Shown here in pieces: positions 27,402 through 36,100 of a stretch of DNA of 64,000 bases; positions within the stretch are counted from its first letter, which is position 1; each line of letters begins with the position of its first letter. Source of the DNA: an uncultured Collinsella sp. (GTDB lineage: Bacteria > Actinomycetota > Coriobacteriia > Coriobacteriales > Coriobacteriaceae). The notes below the pieces were generated by a model, which did not search any database, had not been told where the DNA came from, and was given only the letters and a program-made list of their open reading frames with translations. Position numbers and translations under genes: made by a program. The stretch is from assembly GCA_900541205.1 (NCBI GenBank), contig UQIV01000011.1, forward strand, positions 5,964 to 69,963, written 5' to 3'.

Positions 27402-28619
27402 ATGATGACGGCGGCACCCAACAATTCAATGCAACTTGAGGGAAAAACGATCCTGCTGGGTATTACCGGCGGGATCGCCGCCTATAAGTCGTGCAATATC
27501 GTGCGCCTGTTGCAAAAGCGTGGCGCGCGCGTCAAGGTCGTTATGAGCGAGCATGCCACCGAGTTTGTGGGCCCGCTCACCTTCCGCGCGCTCACCAACG
27601 AGCCCGTTGCCGTGGGCCTATTCGACGATCCCTCCGACCCCATCCACCACATTTCGCTGGCGCAGGAGCCCGATCTGGTGGTCGTGGCGCCCGCGACGGC
27701 CAATATCATCGCCAAGATGGCAAACGGTATCGCCGATGACCTCATCTCCACCACGCTGCTTGCCACGCCGCGCCCCATCGTGATCGCCCCTGCCATGAAC
27801 AACGGCATGTGGAAGGCGCCGGCGACGCAGGCCAACATGGCCACGCTGTGCGACAGTGGCGTCCATGTGGTGGGGCCCGGCAGCGGCTACCTTGCCTGCG
27901 GTGACGTGGACACGGGACGCATGAGCGAGCCCGAGGACATCGTTGAGGCCATCTGCGAGGTGCTCAGCCCCGTGCCCCAGGACCTTGCGGGCAAGCGCAT
28001 CGTGATCACCGCCGGCCCCACGCACGAGCCAATCGACCCCGTGCGCTTCATCGGCAACCGGTCGTCGGGCAAGATGGGCATCGCCCTGGCAGGGGAGGCC
28101 GCTCGCCGCGGTGCTGCGGTCAAGCTTGTGCTGGGACCGACATCGCTCGACGTTCCCCGCGACGTGGAGTGCGTGCGCGTGCAGACCGCCGCAGAGATGC
28201 TGCAGGCGGCGCTGGATGCCTTTCAGACGGCCGATGCGGCCATTTGTGCGGCTGCCGTCGCCGACTACACCACCGCAGCCCCTGCCGACCATAAGCTCAA
28301 AAAGGCCAGCGAGCGCTTGGATCGCATCGAACTGGTCGAGACGGTCGATATTTTGGCTGAGCTCTCGCGTCAGAAGGGGGAGCGGTGCGTGATCGGCTTT
28401 GCGGCCGAGACCGATAACGTCGTGGAGTACGCGCAGCGAAAGCTCGCGCGCAAGGGTTGCGATGCCATTATCGCCAACGATGTCTCGCGCGCCGATTCGG
28501 GCTTTGGAACCGATACCAACAAGGCCTGGATTGTGAGCACAGCGGGCACGCAAGAACTCCCCGTGCTAACAAAACCCCAGCTCGCAGATACAATTTTGGA
28601 CTTGCTTCAAAATATTTAA
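27402..28619 (+). CDS. coaBC: Bifunctional CoaBC
   Basis: This enzyme makes 4'-phosphopantetheine in coenzyme A synthesis. It joins pantothenate to cysteine, then decarboxylates the product. The flavin-dependent CoaC half spans about 1-190 ('LGITGGIAAYKS', 'APAMNNGMW'). The CoaB half starts near 200 ('ITAGPTHEPIDPVRFIGNRSSGKMG') and contains 'AAVADYT' and the 'KLKK' segment. It has 405 residues, normal length. It starts directly after the preceding stop, and is the last gene of the conserved block. Confidence 0.95.
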   Translation: MMTAAPNNSMQLEGKTILLGITGGIAAYKSCNIVRLLQKRGARVKVVMSEHATEFVGPLTFRALTNEPVAVGLFDDPSDPIHHISLAQEPDLVVVAPATANIIAKMANGIADDLISTTLLATPRPIVIAPAMNNGMWKAPATQANMATLCDSGVHVVGPGSGYLACGDVDTGRMSEPEDIVEAICEVLSPVPQDLAGKRIVITAGPTHEPIDPVRFIGNRSSGKMGIALAGEAARRGAAVKLVLGPTSLDVPRDVECVRVQTAAEMLQAALDAFQTADAAICAAAVADYTTAAPADHKLKKASERLDRIELVETVDILAELSRQKGERCVIGFAAETDNVVEYAQRKLARKGCDAIIANDVSRADSGFGTDTNKAWIVSTAGTQELPVLTKPQLADTILDLLQNI

Positions 28620-28627
28620 AAAAGTTC

Positions 28628-28657
28628 TTGCACAAGGGCAAAGTTTCGGGTTAATAT
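28628..28657 (+). promoter_or_regulatory. Promoter of tRNA-Pro
   Basis: TTGCAC at 28628-28633 and TAATAT at 28652-28657 with an 18-base spacer, about 42 bases before the tRNA. Confidence 0.65.
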
Positions 28658-28699
28658 ACTCCCTGTTGCGAGCGAGAGCAGAGCAACAAACAAAAGCTT

Positions 28700-28776
<77 letters not shown>

Positions 28777-28785
28777 GAAGTTTGC

Positions 28786-28818
28786 AGGTCAGGCACCTTG
28801 TGCCTGACCTTTTTTTTT
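28786..28818 (+). terminator. Terminator of tRNA-Pro
   Basis: An 11-bp perfect stem (28786-28796/28800-28810) with a three-base loop runs into a T tract to 28818. Confidence 0.9.
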
Positions 28819-28846
28819 AAGCAATTGCTTAATTTTGATTAAGCAA
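28817..28846. repeat. Three alternating copies of TTAAGCAA
   Basis: TTAAGCAATTGCTTAA (28817-28832) is a perfect palindrome, and a third half-site lies at 28839-28846. Position right after the tRNA terminator suits an operator or an attachment region. Confidence 0.5.
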
Positions 28847-29243
28847 CAGGGTGCCAATAATCTACCTACGCAATAATCGCCTTTAGCGGTTACTTGCGCG
28901 TTTTGCACGCGCTTGTGCCGATTTATTAACGCGATATGAGTCTACATACGCGTAGCTGGTATACAGCCGAGTACAGGCTGTATTTATCGCGGCGATTTAC
29001 ACAGATATAGCCACCGTAACAAACAAGCGTGTCGCTGTATTTATCCAGTAGTTCACTTGATCGGTGGACAAGTGGGCTGTTGCAACGAAACACCAATCGG
29101 GATGGACTCCATACGAGGACGCCGCAGGAGTAATGGCGGGGGAGTACGGCAGGCGCTCTGAGAGCCGCTGTATGGCCCCATTTCTCCTCAACCCGATTAC
29201 CTGTGCCATGGACTTCGAATTGTTCGAGTAATCGCCAAAAGAA
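28847..29243. other. Non-coding stretch with a possible surface-domain remnant
   Basis: No intact gene is supported. On the minus strand at 29087-29110 one frame reads 'GVHPDWCF', close to the 'RVCPAWCF' end of the adjacent DUF6273 protein, so a decayed copy of that domain's end may lie here. An inverted repeat (ATACAGCC/GGCTGTAT) lies near 28960-28990. Confidence 0.35.
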
Positions 29244-29268
29244 AAGCCCGCACAGGCCGTGCGGGCTT
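29241..29268 (-). terminator. Terminator of the pilin-like gene
   Basis: A 10-bp perfect stem (29244-29253/29259-29268), read on the minus strand, is followed by TTTTC. It lies 11 bases past the stop codon at 29280. Confidence 0.85.
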
Positions 29269-29279
29269 AACAGATGAAT

Positions 29280-30266
29280 CTAGAAGCACCAAGCTGGGCA
29301 GACGCGATTCGAGTTCGTCGCGCCGTAGTTGTACGAAGGATCGCCGTTGCTGTTGACATAGAGGAAGAGCGCAGAGGCGCTCGGATTCAAGGAACGCTCC
29401 CACCAAGCGACGCCAACACTCAGGTAATCGTTACCCGAATAATTGTTCGTCACCTTACCCTTGAAGGCCTCGTACTGGGTTCCTTCGTTTCCGATCCAAG
29501 AATAACCAGACCAGCCGCTATAAGGGGTCTCGACGATTTCAGAATAACTGAGCATGAACAGCTTGTCCGAGGTCGCCGTCACGGCGGCATTCTTGTCGGT
29601 TCCATCAACGTTGTTCGTCAGCTTCCTGACCGGCTTCACCTTGGATTGGAAATCGGAGGGCATCAGGTTCCAGATCTCGCCGGAGTTCATCTTCGCGCGG
29701 AGTTCCGACTTCTCCCAGCCACCGGCATTGGTGTTTGTGGCGTTCACGCGAGATTTGATACCCGTCGAGGTGGTGAGGAACGTCAGGCCTGCCTTGCCGC
29801 TACCATCGGCCAAGTCATCGTGGTTGATGCCGATAATCTTGTACTCGAGCGTCTGACCATCGGTGAGCTTCATCGAGAACTTCGTCCCTGCATTCATCGC
29901 GGCCTCCGCCTTGGCGAAGGCGGACGATGCCTCGCCCTTCGCGGCGATGTCCTCGGCCACGGCCTTCTGCTCTTCGAGGGTCCAGTCCTTCGCGTCCTTG
30001 GCGATAGCCGCCTGGACGGTCGCGGAATCGGTACCTGCAGACCCTCCGCCGGATGCGCCTCCCTCGACGCCGCCAACCATCCCATTGTTCACCGTGTTGC
30101 CGACCAGGTTGAACTGGTTGCGGATGGCTCCGGCCACGCCGGGTCCCGCGAACACGATCACCAGGCCGATGACCGCGATGATCAGGACGTACTCGATGAT
30201 TCCTTGGCCTCGGAGGCGGATACCTCTAGGAGATACCCCCCCCCCGGAGGTTCTGCGCCGCTGCAT
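29280..30266 (-). CDS. Flp-pilin-like protein fused to a DUF6273 C-terminal domain
   Basis: This protein has 328 residues. The N-terminus carries a class III (Flp/TadE-type) prepilin signal: basic leader, Gly-Gln-Gly-Ile-Ile-Glu-Tyr cleavage region near 19-25, with Glu at the +5-like position, and a hydrophobic helix to about 45. A Gly/Ser linker and a helical segment (75-125) follow. The last 190 residues resemble DUF6273 ('LRAKMN', 'DKLFMLSYSEI', 'WWERSLNP', ending in 'PAWCF'), a C-type-lectin-like exported domain as I remember it. Codons 8-11 sit in a run of ten G (plus-strand C at 30236-30245), which could switch the gene by slippage. No Tad assembly genes are nearby. Ligand binding is an inference. 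Confidence 0.7.
   Translation of the reverse strand: MQRRRTSGGGVSPRGIRLRGQGIIEYVLIIAVIGLVIVFAGPGVAGAIRNQFNLVGNTVNNGMVGGVEGGASGGGSAGTDSATVQAAIAKDAKDWTLEEQKAVAEDIAAKGEASSAFAKAEAAMNAGTKFSMKLTDGQTLEYKIIGINHDDLADGSGKAGLTFLTTSTGIKSRVNATNTNAGGWEKSELRAKMNSGEIWNLMPSDFQSKVKPVRKLTNNVDGTDKNAAVTATSDKLFMLSYSEIVETPYSGWSGYSWIGNEGTQYEAFKGKVTNNYSGNDYLSVGVAWWERSLNPSASALFLYVNSNGDPSYNYGATNSNRVCPAWCF
30236..30245 (-). repeat. Poly-G(10) tract inside the pilin-like gene
   Basis: Ten consecutive C on the plus strand (G in the mRNA) lie in the first dozen codons. A change of one base would shift the frame before the prepilin signal. Confidence 0.9.
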
Positions 30267-30364
30267 GCATATGCGACACTCCCTTCGCTCAGGGTGAATA
30301 GAAACGAGCTGAGCGTAGGGTTATCGCGGGAATCTGTCTTTGTCTTGCCGCTGCGGCATCTTGT

Positions 30365-30572
30365 CTATTGCCATGCCTTGGGAAGGATTACGCCGGGGAC
30401 GTTCTTGTTGGAGTCGCTATGCAGTGTATTCGGGCCGATGTTCCAGTCGGAACAATCCAGATGGAGACTCCGGCACTGCTCGGACATTCCCGTTAAGTCA
30501 TATACAGCACTGAAATCGCACTTGGCACCGAGACCAGTTACGTCCACATCCGCGTCCGGAACGAATCGAAGC
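30365..30572 (-). pseudogene. Possible C-terminal remnant of a BspA-like leucine-rich-repeat protein
   Basis: One minus-strand frame of about 68 codons reads through segments such as 'DFSAVYDLTGM', 'CRSLHLDCSDWN' and 'VPGVILPKAWQ', then stops. The rhythm of Leu, Asp, Ser and Trp resembles the end of DUF285/BspA repeats. No start codon with a ribosome site or signal peptide is joined to it, and the frame upstream is broken. Confidence 0.35.
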
Positions 30573-30644
30573 GGTATCCCGTTTCAAAACGAAGCCTCGG
30601 TCCATGAAGGAGACTTTCCAATATACATAGATTAAGATAAGACC

Positions 30645-30806
30645 GTGTATGACCAATATGAACTTGAGCATATTCCGTCCGTATTCATACTGGATGATCA
30701 AGGAAACATCATCGGCTTATCCGAAGGAGAGGAAGAACCTCTTGCCTTATTAAAGAAATACGCCGAATACAACGGATATAAAGCGGAAGGAGGCGACATC
30801 GAGTAA
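30645..30806 (+). pseudogene. Thioredoxin-fold C-terminal fragment
   Basis: A 53-codon frame from a GTG contains 'HIPSVFILDDQGNII', which matches the cis-proline strand pair at the end of thioredoxin/TlpA-like proteins, and a last helix with 'ALLKKYAEYNG'. The CXXC half is absent, a stop codon lies just upstream in frame, and no ribosome site precedes the GTG. It is probably the remains of a longer gene. Confidence 0.4.
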
Positions 30807-30835
30807 CTATCAAAGGCCAGATTAAGGAGCCAGCC

Positions 30836-31239
30836 ATGAAGAAATGCCTGCCCTCCATCGTCTCAGCAGCTCTTTGCCTCTCCCTTGTCATGACACCATT
30901 TGTGCCCGTTGCGGCAGCCTATGCCGACGAGGGATCTCCCGCCGAGAGCAGCGAGATCTACGTCGGAGACAACTACGACGAAAATTACGATATATCCCTT
31001 TTGAGCGCGGACGCTGCACGGATTCATATTCCAAGGCGTGGTGCGATTCTCACGGATTTGCAAATAACCGCACCGTCCCTCACAAGGTCAAGCTGAACGC
31101 GAAGGAGGAGGCTTGCCTGCGCGATCCCTACCTTGCTGGCACCGCTGAAGTTATCGCCGGTCTCGTGACAACCGGTCCTAGCGGCGGCTTTTTTGCAACC
31201 GCAAAGACATCGTACCGACTTTTCACTTGCATGTTCTGA
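30836..31239 (+). pseudogene. Frameshifted small secreted protein
   Basis: An ATG at 30836 behind TAAGGAG starts a clear signal peptide (hydrophobic 'AALCLSLVMTPFVPV', cleavage near Ala-Asp) and an acidic stretch, and the frame stops at 31096. A second frame overlapping from about 30980 to 31239 continues with a cysteine-containing, more protein-like sequence ('SKAWCDSHGFANN', 'LVTTGPSGGFFATAKT'). Moving one base near the TTTT at 30980-30990 would join them. I do not recognise the product; a small secreted effector or bacteriocin is possible because a two-helix membrane protein follows. Confidence 0.45.
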
Positions 31240-31251
31240 AAGGAAGTTGCC

Positions 31252-31491
31252 ATGCTGTCGCAAAATCAATCGAGATACTTGAACACAATCGGCTTTGCCC
31301 TGCTCGCATCACTCTTTGCTAGCGACCTTTTGCTGAAACCGCCCAAGGAACTCGTTTCGCTTGCCATAGACTGCATTTCCGCCCTTTACTTTACGGCAAC
31401 CCTAATCGTCGGACTAAAGGAGAGGAAAAAAGGCGCAGTCGCCGCATCCGCCGTATGCGTGATCATAACCATTGCATCATTCTTTATCTGA
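31252..31491 (+). CDS. Small two-helix membrane protein
   Basis: This 79-residue protein has AAAGGAAG before its ATG. It has a helix at about 13-31, a second pair of hydrophobic stretches at 35-52 and 60-79, and a Lys/Arg-rich loop (KERKKG) between. It lies 12 bases after the broken secreted-protein gene, like an immunity protein behind a bacteriocin, but I have no family match. Confidence 0.55.
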   Translation: MLSQNQSRYLNTIGFALLASLFASDLLLKPPKELVSLAIDCISALYFTATLIVGLKERKKGAVAASAVCVIITIASFFI

Positions 31492-31828
31492 CACATTGGT
31501 GATTTAGGGGCGATATCGTAGGAATACGACCGGGAGAGTCGGGACCATAGGCTCCGGTAAGAACCTTCGCCATGCCCCACGCATCGAGCCCGATGATTTC
31601 CCCGCCGGACGCCCTGACGGTCACGGCCTCCGGCGTCCACGCGATTTCATCGTCCGTGAGGCGGATGGGTGTGACGCTGCCGGCGTCCATCCGCCTCACG
31701 ACCTCATTCCGCTTATCGCGCCAGCCCGGCTTGAGCCATTTGATGACGGTCGGACGCGAGACGCCAAGGACGTACGGGCGCAGCTCGAGCTCTAATACAT
31801 GAGGTCCCAGCTTGTAATGCGTGAACAT
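31484..31828 (-). CDS. Small putative DNA-binding protein
   Basis: This 114-residue protein has a helix-turn-helix-like stretch 'YVLGVSRPTVIKWLKPGW' at about residues 18-36. The acidic middle and C-terminal part is not recognised. Its start codon (31826-31828) abuts an inverted repeat that resembles sites near 32.2 and 63.7 kb, fitting autoregulation. Its last codons overlap the convergent small membrane gene by eight bases. It could be an antitoxin or element regulator; confidence in expression is moderate. Confidence 0.5.
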   Translation of the reverse strand: MFTHYKLGPHVLELELRPYVLGVSRPTVIKWLKPGWRDKRNEVVRRMDAGSVTPIRLTDDEIAWTPEAVTVRASGGEIIGLDAWGMAKVLTGAYGPDSPGRIPTISPLNHQCVR

Positions 31829-31850
31829 ATGACTACATTAACATGGTCAT
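31829..31850. promoter_or_regulatory. Operator-like inverted repeat
   Basis: ATGAC (31829-31833) and GTCAT (31846-31850) flank TACATTAACATG. The core CATTAACATG recurs in the parA operator region at 63.69 kb, and in part at 32.2 kb. It lies between the divergent genes at 31828 and 31931. Confidence 0.55.
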
Positions 31851-31930
31851 GTATTACCGAACGTTATATGCTGAGCTGGATCCGCCCGTCTGTTATCTTG
31901 GGGGCGACAGTTTCTTGCAAGGAGGCAGCC

Positions 31931-32155
31931 ATGCTCCAGAGTGTCTTTGGATCCGATGGTCAGATCCATCTTGAGAACCAGGTCAGCAGCCGACGTTTCG
32001 ACTTCACTACGGGCGAAGTGAAAACGGTCATCCCGACCGCTGGGAACATGAGCGCCGTCTTCGGCAAGGATGGCGTGGAGACGGAGATCCAGGTGGGGCA
32101 GATGCGCCAAACACTGGGCAAGCCTGGCTTCGATTGGCTGTTTAATAAGCACTAA
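31931..32155 (+). CDS. Small hypothetical protein
   Basis: This 74-residue protein has a strong AAGGAGG before the ATG at 31931. It consists of strand-like segments ('SDGQIHLENQV', 'RRFDFTTGEV', 'AVFGKDGVETEI') and a short helical end. No family is recognised. It is divergent from the putative DNA-binding gene across a shared operator-like repeat, and another such repeat follows 39 bases after its stop. Confidence 0.55.
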   Translation: MLQSVFGSDGQIHLENQVSSRRFDFTTGEVKTVIPTAGNMSAVFGKDGVETEIQVGQMRQTLGKPGFDWLFNKH

Positions 32156-32193
32156 CGATTGAGTTATTGCAGCATAATCGCAGCTATAAATAG

Positions 32194-32239
32194 GTGACCA
32201 TATGACCATGCTAACATGTGCGCACAGTCATATGGTCAC
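32194..32239. promoter_or_regulatory. Operator-like 13-bp perfect inverted repeat
   Basis: GTGACCATATGAC (32194-32206) and its exact complement (32227-32239) flank 20 bases containing CTAACATGTG. The layout matches the repeat in front of parA (7-bp arms around 20 bases). Confidence 0.65.
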
Positions 32240-32277
32240 AGTTGTAGATCGGTTGAATTTGCGGGAGGTTTTGCCCG

Positions 32278-32304
32278 AAGAATCCGGCACCGCCGGATTC
32301 TTTT
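32278..32304 (+). terminator. Rho-independent terminator
   Basis: An 11-bp perfect stem (32278-32288/32292-32302) with a three-base loop ends in TTTT. A 63-codon frame running through it from 32202 lacks a ribosome site and is not called. Confidence 0.75.
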
Positions 32305-32359
32305 GGAACGGCCTCTCGTTTGATTGCTTTCCTATCGTTTGTTCCCAGACTGGGCGTCT

Positions 32360-32384
32360 AAAAAAGGCGGCTGAACCGGCCGCC
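32360..32384 (-). terminator. Terminator of the lipoprotein gene
   Basis: Read on the minus strand, GGCGGC and GCCGCC (32366-32371/32379-32384) form a stem followed by six T (complement of 32360-32365). Confidence 0.7.
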
Positions 32385-32434
32385 CACAAATAAATAAACA
32401 TTTACCGAATGTAAGAGGAGAGGAACGATGTACA

Positions 32435-33088
32435 TTACTCCCAGTGACCGGCGACGTCGACAACCCAATGCTGTCCCGTAGCCTGCTGTTCATAATGTCC
32501 CTGGTCCTCAGATGTGGTATACGAATCGTTTACGACAGATCCTCCGATGCCGCCGTTGTCCATATCATTATAAGCCCACGAATAGGCGGCATCTTCGGAA
32601 TCGAAGGGCCCTACCATAGTACCGCCATGGTTGACCCAGAAACGAGGATGGCGCGTATACACTACATTCGGCACCCAGACCTGGCTGTAATCTGTCTCCC
32701 AGTGTCCCTGCTCGGCAACCCACTTCTTCTGGCTACCGCCGTTGGAAGAGGAATTGTTGCTGCCGGAACTCTGCGAATTGCCGGAATTCTGCTTCGAGTC
32801 GGAGGAGTTTCCCTTGCTGTCAGACTTCGACGAGTCGGAAGACTTGTTATCCTCTTTCTTGGAGTCATCGGACTTCTGGTCCTTGCCGTCGGATTCTTTC
32901 TTCTCCTCGGTCTGGGTTCCAGAGGTTTGCGTCGCCTTTTCTTCGCTTGGCCTCTTTTTGTCTTTATTCTTTACCGCTGTGGCGGCCCTTTCCGTAGAGC
33001 CGCTTTCTTGCTTTGCAACGCTGGCACATCCAAGTTGAGGTGCCGAAAGGCACACCAGAAGCGCAACGATAATAGCCTTTGTTCTCAC
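32435..33088 (-). CDS. Putative lipoprotein with Ser/Lys/Asp-rich spacer
   Basis: This 217-residue protein starts at a GTG (33086-33088) with AGGGAG before it. The signal peptide ends in the lipobox-like Leu-Gly-Cys about residue 20, so lipid anchoring is expected. A long Lys/Glu/Asp/Ser-rich disordered spacer (about 25-115) carries the C-terminal domain off the surface. That domain is rich in Trp, His and Tyr ('KKWVAEQGHWET', 'GPFDSEDAAYSWAYN', 'HWVVDVAGHWE') and is not one I recognise. It follows the large CAP-domain surface gene in the same direction but after a terminator. Longer in-frame starts exist but lack a ribosome site. Confidence 0.65.
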   Translation of the reverse strand: MRTKAIIVALLVCLSAPQLGCASVAKQESGSTERAATAVKNKDKKRPSEEKATQTSGTQTEEKKESDGKDQKSDDSKKEDNKSSDSSKSDSKGNSSDSKQNSGNSQSSGSNNSSSNGGSQKKWVAEQGHWETDYSQVWVPNVVYTRHPRFWVNHGGTMVGPFDSEDAAYSWAYNDMDNGGIGGSVVNDSYTTSEDQGHYEQQATGQHWVVDVAGHWE

Positions 33089-33110
33089 ACCGATCTCCCT
33101 GCCCATGAAA

Positions 33111-33146
33111 CCGGGCGTTGGACACCAGGCGATATCCAACGCCCGG
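33111..33146 (-). terminator. Terminator of the CAP-domain gene
   Basis: Perfect 12-bp arms (33111-33122/33135-33146) lie eight bases after the stop codon of the large surface gene. The T-run on the minus strand is short (TTTC). Confidence 0.6.
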
Positions 33147-33153
33147 CTCGCTT

Positions 33154-36100
33154 TTACATCTGCTCGCGGCGCTTCTTTTGATCGAGGAAGACGCCGGCTG
33201 CCACGAGGACGGTACCGCCGATGACGAACGTCTCGCCGATGAGTCCCGCGCGGTCGCCGGTCTGGGCGAGGCTGCCGGGCTGGGCGGTATCCGTGCCGGC
33301 GAGATGCTTCGGGGTGTATGCCGCCTGCTGCTTTGCGACCTCCTCTGCCTCCTGTCGTGCGATCTCATCGGAAAGCTTCTGCTCCGCCGCGATGCGGTCG
33401 GACTTCGCCTGCTCGTAGGCGGCGAGTGCCACATCATAGCCGGGCTGGAGCTCGTCCACCGCGGCCTGCTTCTCGTCCAGGATTGCCTTTGCGGGCGCGA
33501 CCTTGGCACGTGCCTCGACTGCTGCTGCGAAAAGCGCGTTGAGGGCGTCATCCGCGTTCACATCATGGCCGGAAGCGATCGCCGCGCCGGTATCGATGGA
33601 GTTCAGCTTCGACAGCTTGGCGTCTGCCTGCGCCTTCGCCTGCTCGGCGGCGGAGACCAGGGACTCGGCGGCGATGGCATCCGCCTTCGCGGCATCGAGG
33701 GCGGCCTTGGTGTCATTGACGGCCTTTACTGCATCCTGCTCGCGCTGCTGTGACTCTGCGAGCTTCGCGGCAAGATCGGTGAGGATGTCGAGGTTCGACT
33801 GTGCGTCATCGAGATCGGTCTGGGAGCCGGTAAGCCTGTCGGCGGCAACGCCGGTGTCGGTCTTTGCGGCATCGACGGCACGCTGGGCATCCGCGAGGGC
33901 GCGTGCGGTGGCGTCCGCCTTTTGCTCGGCGGCGGCGAGGACTGCCGCCTTCTCGACCTGATCGGCTACCGCCGAGTCATGGACGCTCTTTGCTGTATCG
34001 AGCGCCTTCTTGGCGTCGGCGACGTCCTGGAAGAACTTCGCGAGATCGGTGTTCGCATCCATGACGTCCTGCTGCTTGGCCTCGGTGTCCGCCTTGGCGG
34101 AATCCAACTTAGACTGTGCGGTCGTTACGGCTGCGTTGGCAGCATCAAAGGCGACCTGCTTCTGCTGGACGGTCGACTTTGCCGTATCGACTGCCGCGTT
34201 GGCGGCATCGAGGTCCGATTTCGCCGCATCAAGCTCGGTCTGGGCATCCGTGACGCCCTGTTGCTTGGCGGCGACATCAGCCTTTGCGACATCGACGGCA
34301 CGCTGGGCATCGGCAACACCCTGCTTTGCGATATCGACATCTGCCTGTGCGGAATCCACCGCGACCTGCTTCTGCTGGACGGTTGTGGCGGCGCCGGCGG
34401 CTGCCTGCTTCTTGGATGCGAGATCGGCCTTGGCTGCGTCGAGTGCGCTCTTGGCGTTCTTGAGACCGTTGATATAGGAGGTCAGCTTTTGCTCGTACTC
34501 GTCGACGGAGATGGGGTTCGTGTTCCAACCGGAGCCGGACCAGCCGGAGATCTCTGCGGTGTAGCACTGCGTCTGAAGCCCGGACATGGTGCCCTTGGTG
34601 CAGGTTGCCATTCCCATAACGGCGAGTTCTGGATTGATGATGTTCATGTAATGGCCGACGGTGCCGCTGCTGCCGTTCTCCCAGCGGCAGTTGTTTGCAA
34701 TCCAATGGTTGATTGCGACGCCGTTCTTTGCATAGAAATCATAGGCATCCTTGCCGACAAGACCGGTGACTCCATAAAGGGCCTCCGTTGCCTTGTCGAA
34801 AAAGCCCTTCTCCTGCTCGATCCACTGCCCACTCGGATCGATTCCGTAATTCCATGCCAGGTTTTCGGCAAAATCATATTGACGGGCATGATCGAGCACG
34901 GTGTCGCTGTAGTTGGCATCTGCGATCGCACCGGCGATGAGCTTGTAGGTGACATGGAGCTCGGACAGGCCGACCGACTTGCGGTAGTCGTTGACGGACT
35001 TCATCCACCTGATCGCATTGAGCATATTGTCAAGAGACGTGGCGTCCTTGGAGTTGCCGACTTCGGTCTTTCCGGCATATTTGGCGTTCAGGATGATGTT
35101 GGCTGCATCTTCGGCACCCATGGCACGGAAGAAGCCGATGGCTCCCTGCTTGAGCTGCGCGTCGGCGGAATCGAGTTTCGCCTGTGCCTCGTCGACTTTC
35201 TGCTGCGCGGCGGTCACGGCGGCGTCTGCGGTATCCTTTGCGGTCTTGGCGTTCGCGAGCTCTACATCGGCGGCTGCCTTGGCGGACTCGGCGTCCTTGA
35301 CAGCCTGCTTCGCGGCATCCAGCTTGGCGACGGCGTCTGCATTCGCCTGCTTGGCCGCATCGAGGTCGGCGTTCGCGGCATCGAGAGCGGACTGGGCGGC
35401 GTTCACACCGGATTCGGCATCGGCCGCGGCCTGCTGCTTCGCGGAGAGGGACGCCTGGGCATCATTCAGCTCGGTCTGTGCCGTTGCCGCGGCGGACTGT
35501 ACCTGCTCGAGCTCGGACTCGCACTGGGACTGTGTCGCCTGTGCGGCAGCGAGGGCTGCCTCCGCGTCCGCGACCTTCTGTTTTGCCGCATCGTACTCCG
35601 GACCGCTGGCGCCTGCCTCCGCTGCGGCGAGGTCTGCTTTCGCCTTCTCGTAGGCGGCGCTGGCGGCTGCGGCCTTCGCATCCGCCGCGTCCTTGTTCTG
35701 CTTGGCTGCGACAAGGACGGAATCGGCGGAATCCTTTGCAGACTGGACCGCAACCAGCTTGGACTGGGCATCGGCAAGCGTAGCGTTGGCGTTGGCGAGA
35801 TTGGCCTGTGCCCTGTCCACGGCAGCCTGGGCGTCGCGCACGGCCTGCTCGGCGGCACTGATTGCCTCCGGGGTGGCGCTTACGGCATCGGCCTTGGCCT
35901 TATCGAGGGCATCCTTGGCATCCTGGGCCGCCTTGAGGGCGGACTGGTACGCTTCGTCCTTCTCGGACGCATCGGCCTTGGCGTCTGCGAGACCTGCCTT
36001 CGCCTGCTCGAGGTCCTTGCCGGCGGCATCGGCGGCGTCCTTGCCCTCCGCGACCTGACGGGCGTACTCGTCCATTGCCGCTCGGTCGGCTGCCGTACCG

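Noticed and set aside
28900..30300. Diversity-generating retroelement with the DUF6273 domain as its target
   Set aside because: No reverse transcriptase, accessory gene or template repeat was seen in the window, although the domain type would suit.
29274..30635. 453-codon plus-strand open frame
   Set aside because: Opposite the pilin-like gene, whose signal sequence, terminator and domain match support the minus strand.
32202..32393. 63-codon frame on the plus strand
   Set aside because: Starts inside an operator-like repeat and runs through a perfect terminator; no ribosome site.
32444..33181. 245-codon plus-strand frame opposite the lipoprotein gene
   Set aside because: Hydrophobic shadow of Ser/Asp/Lys codons; no ribosome site.
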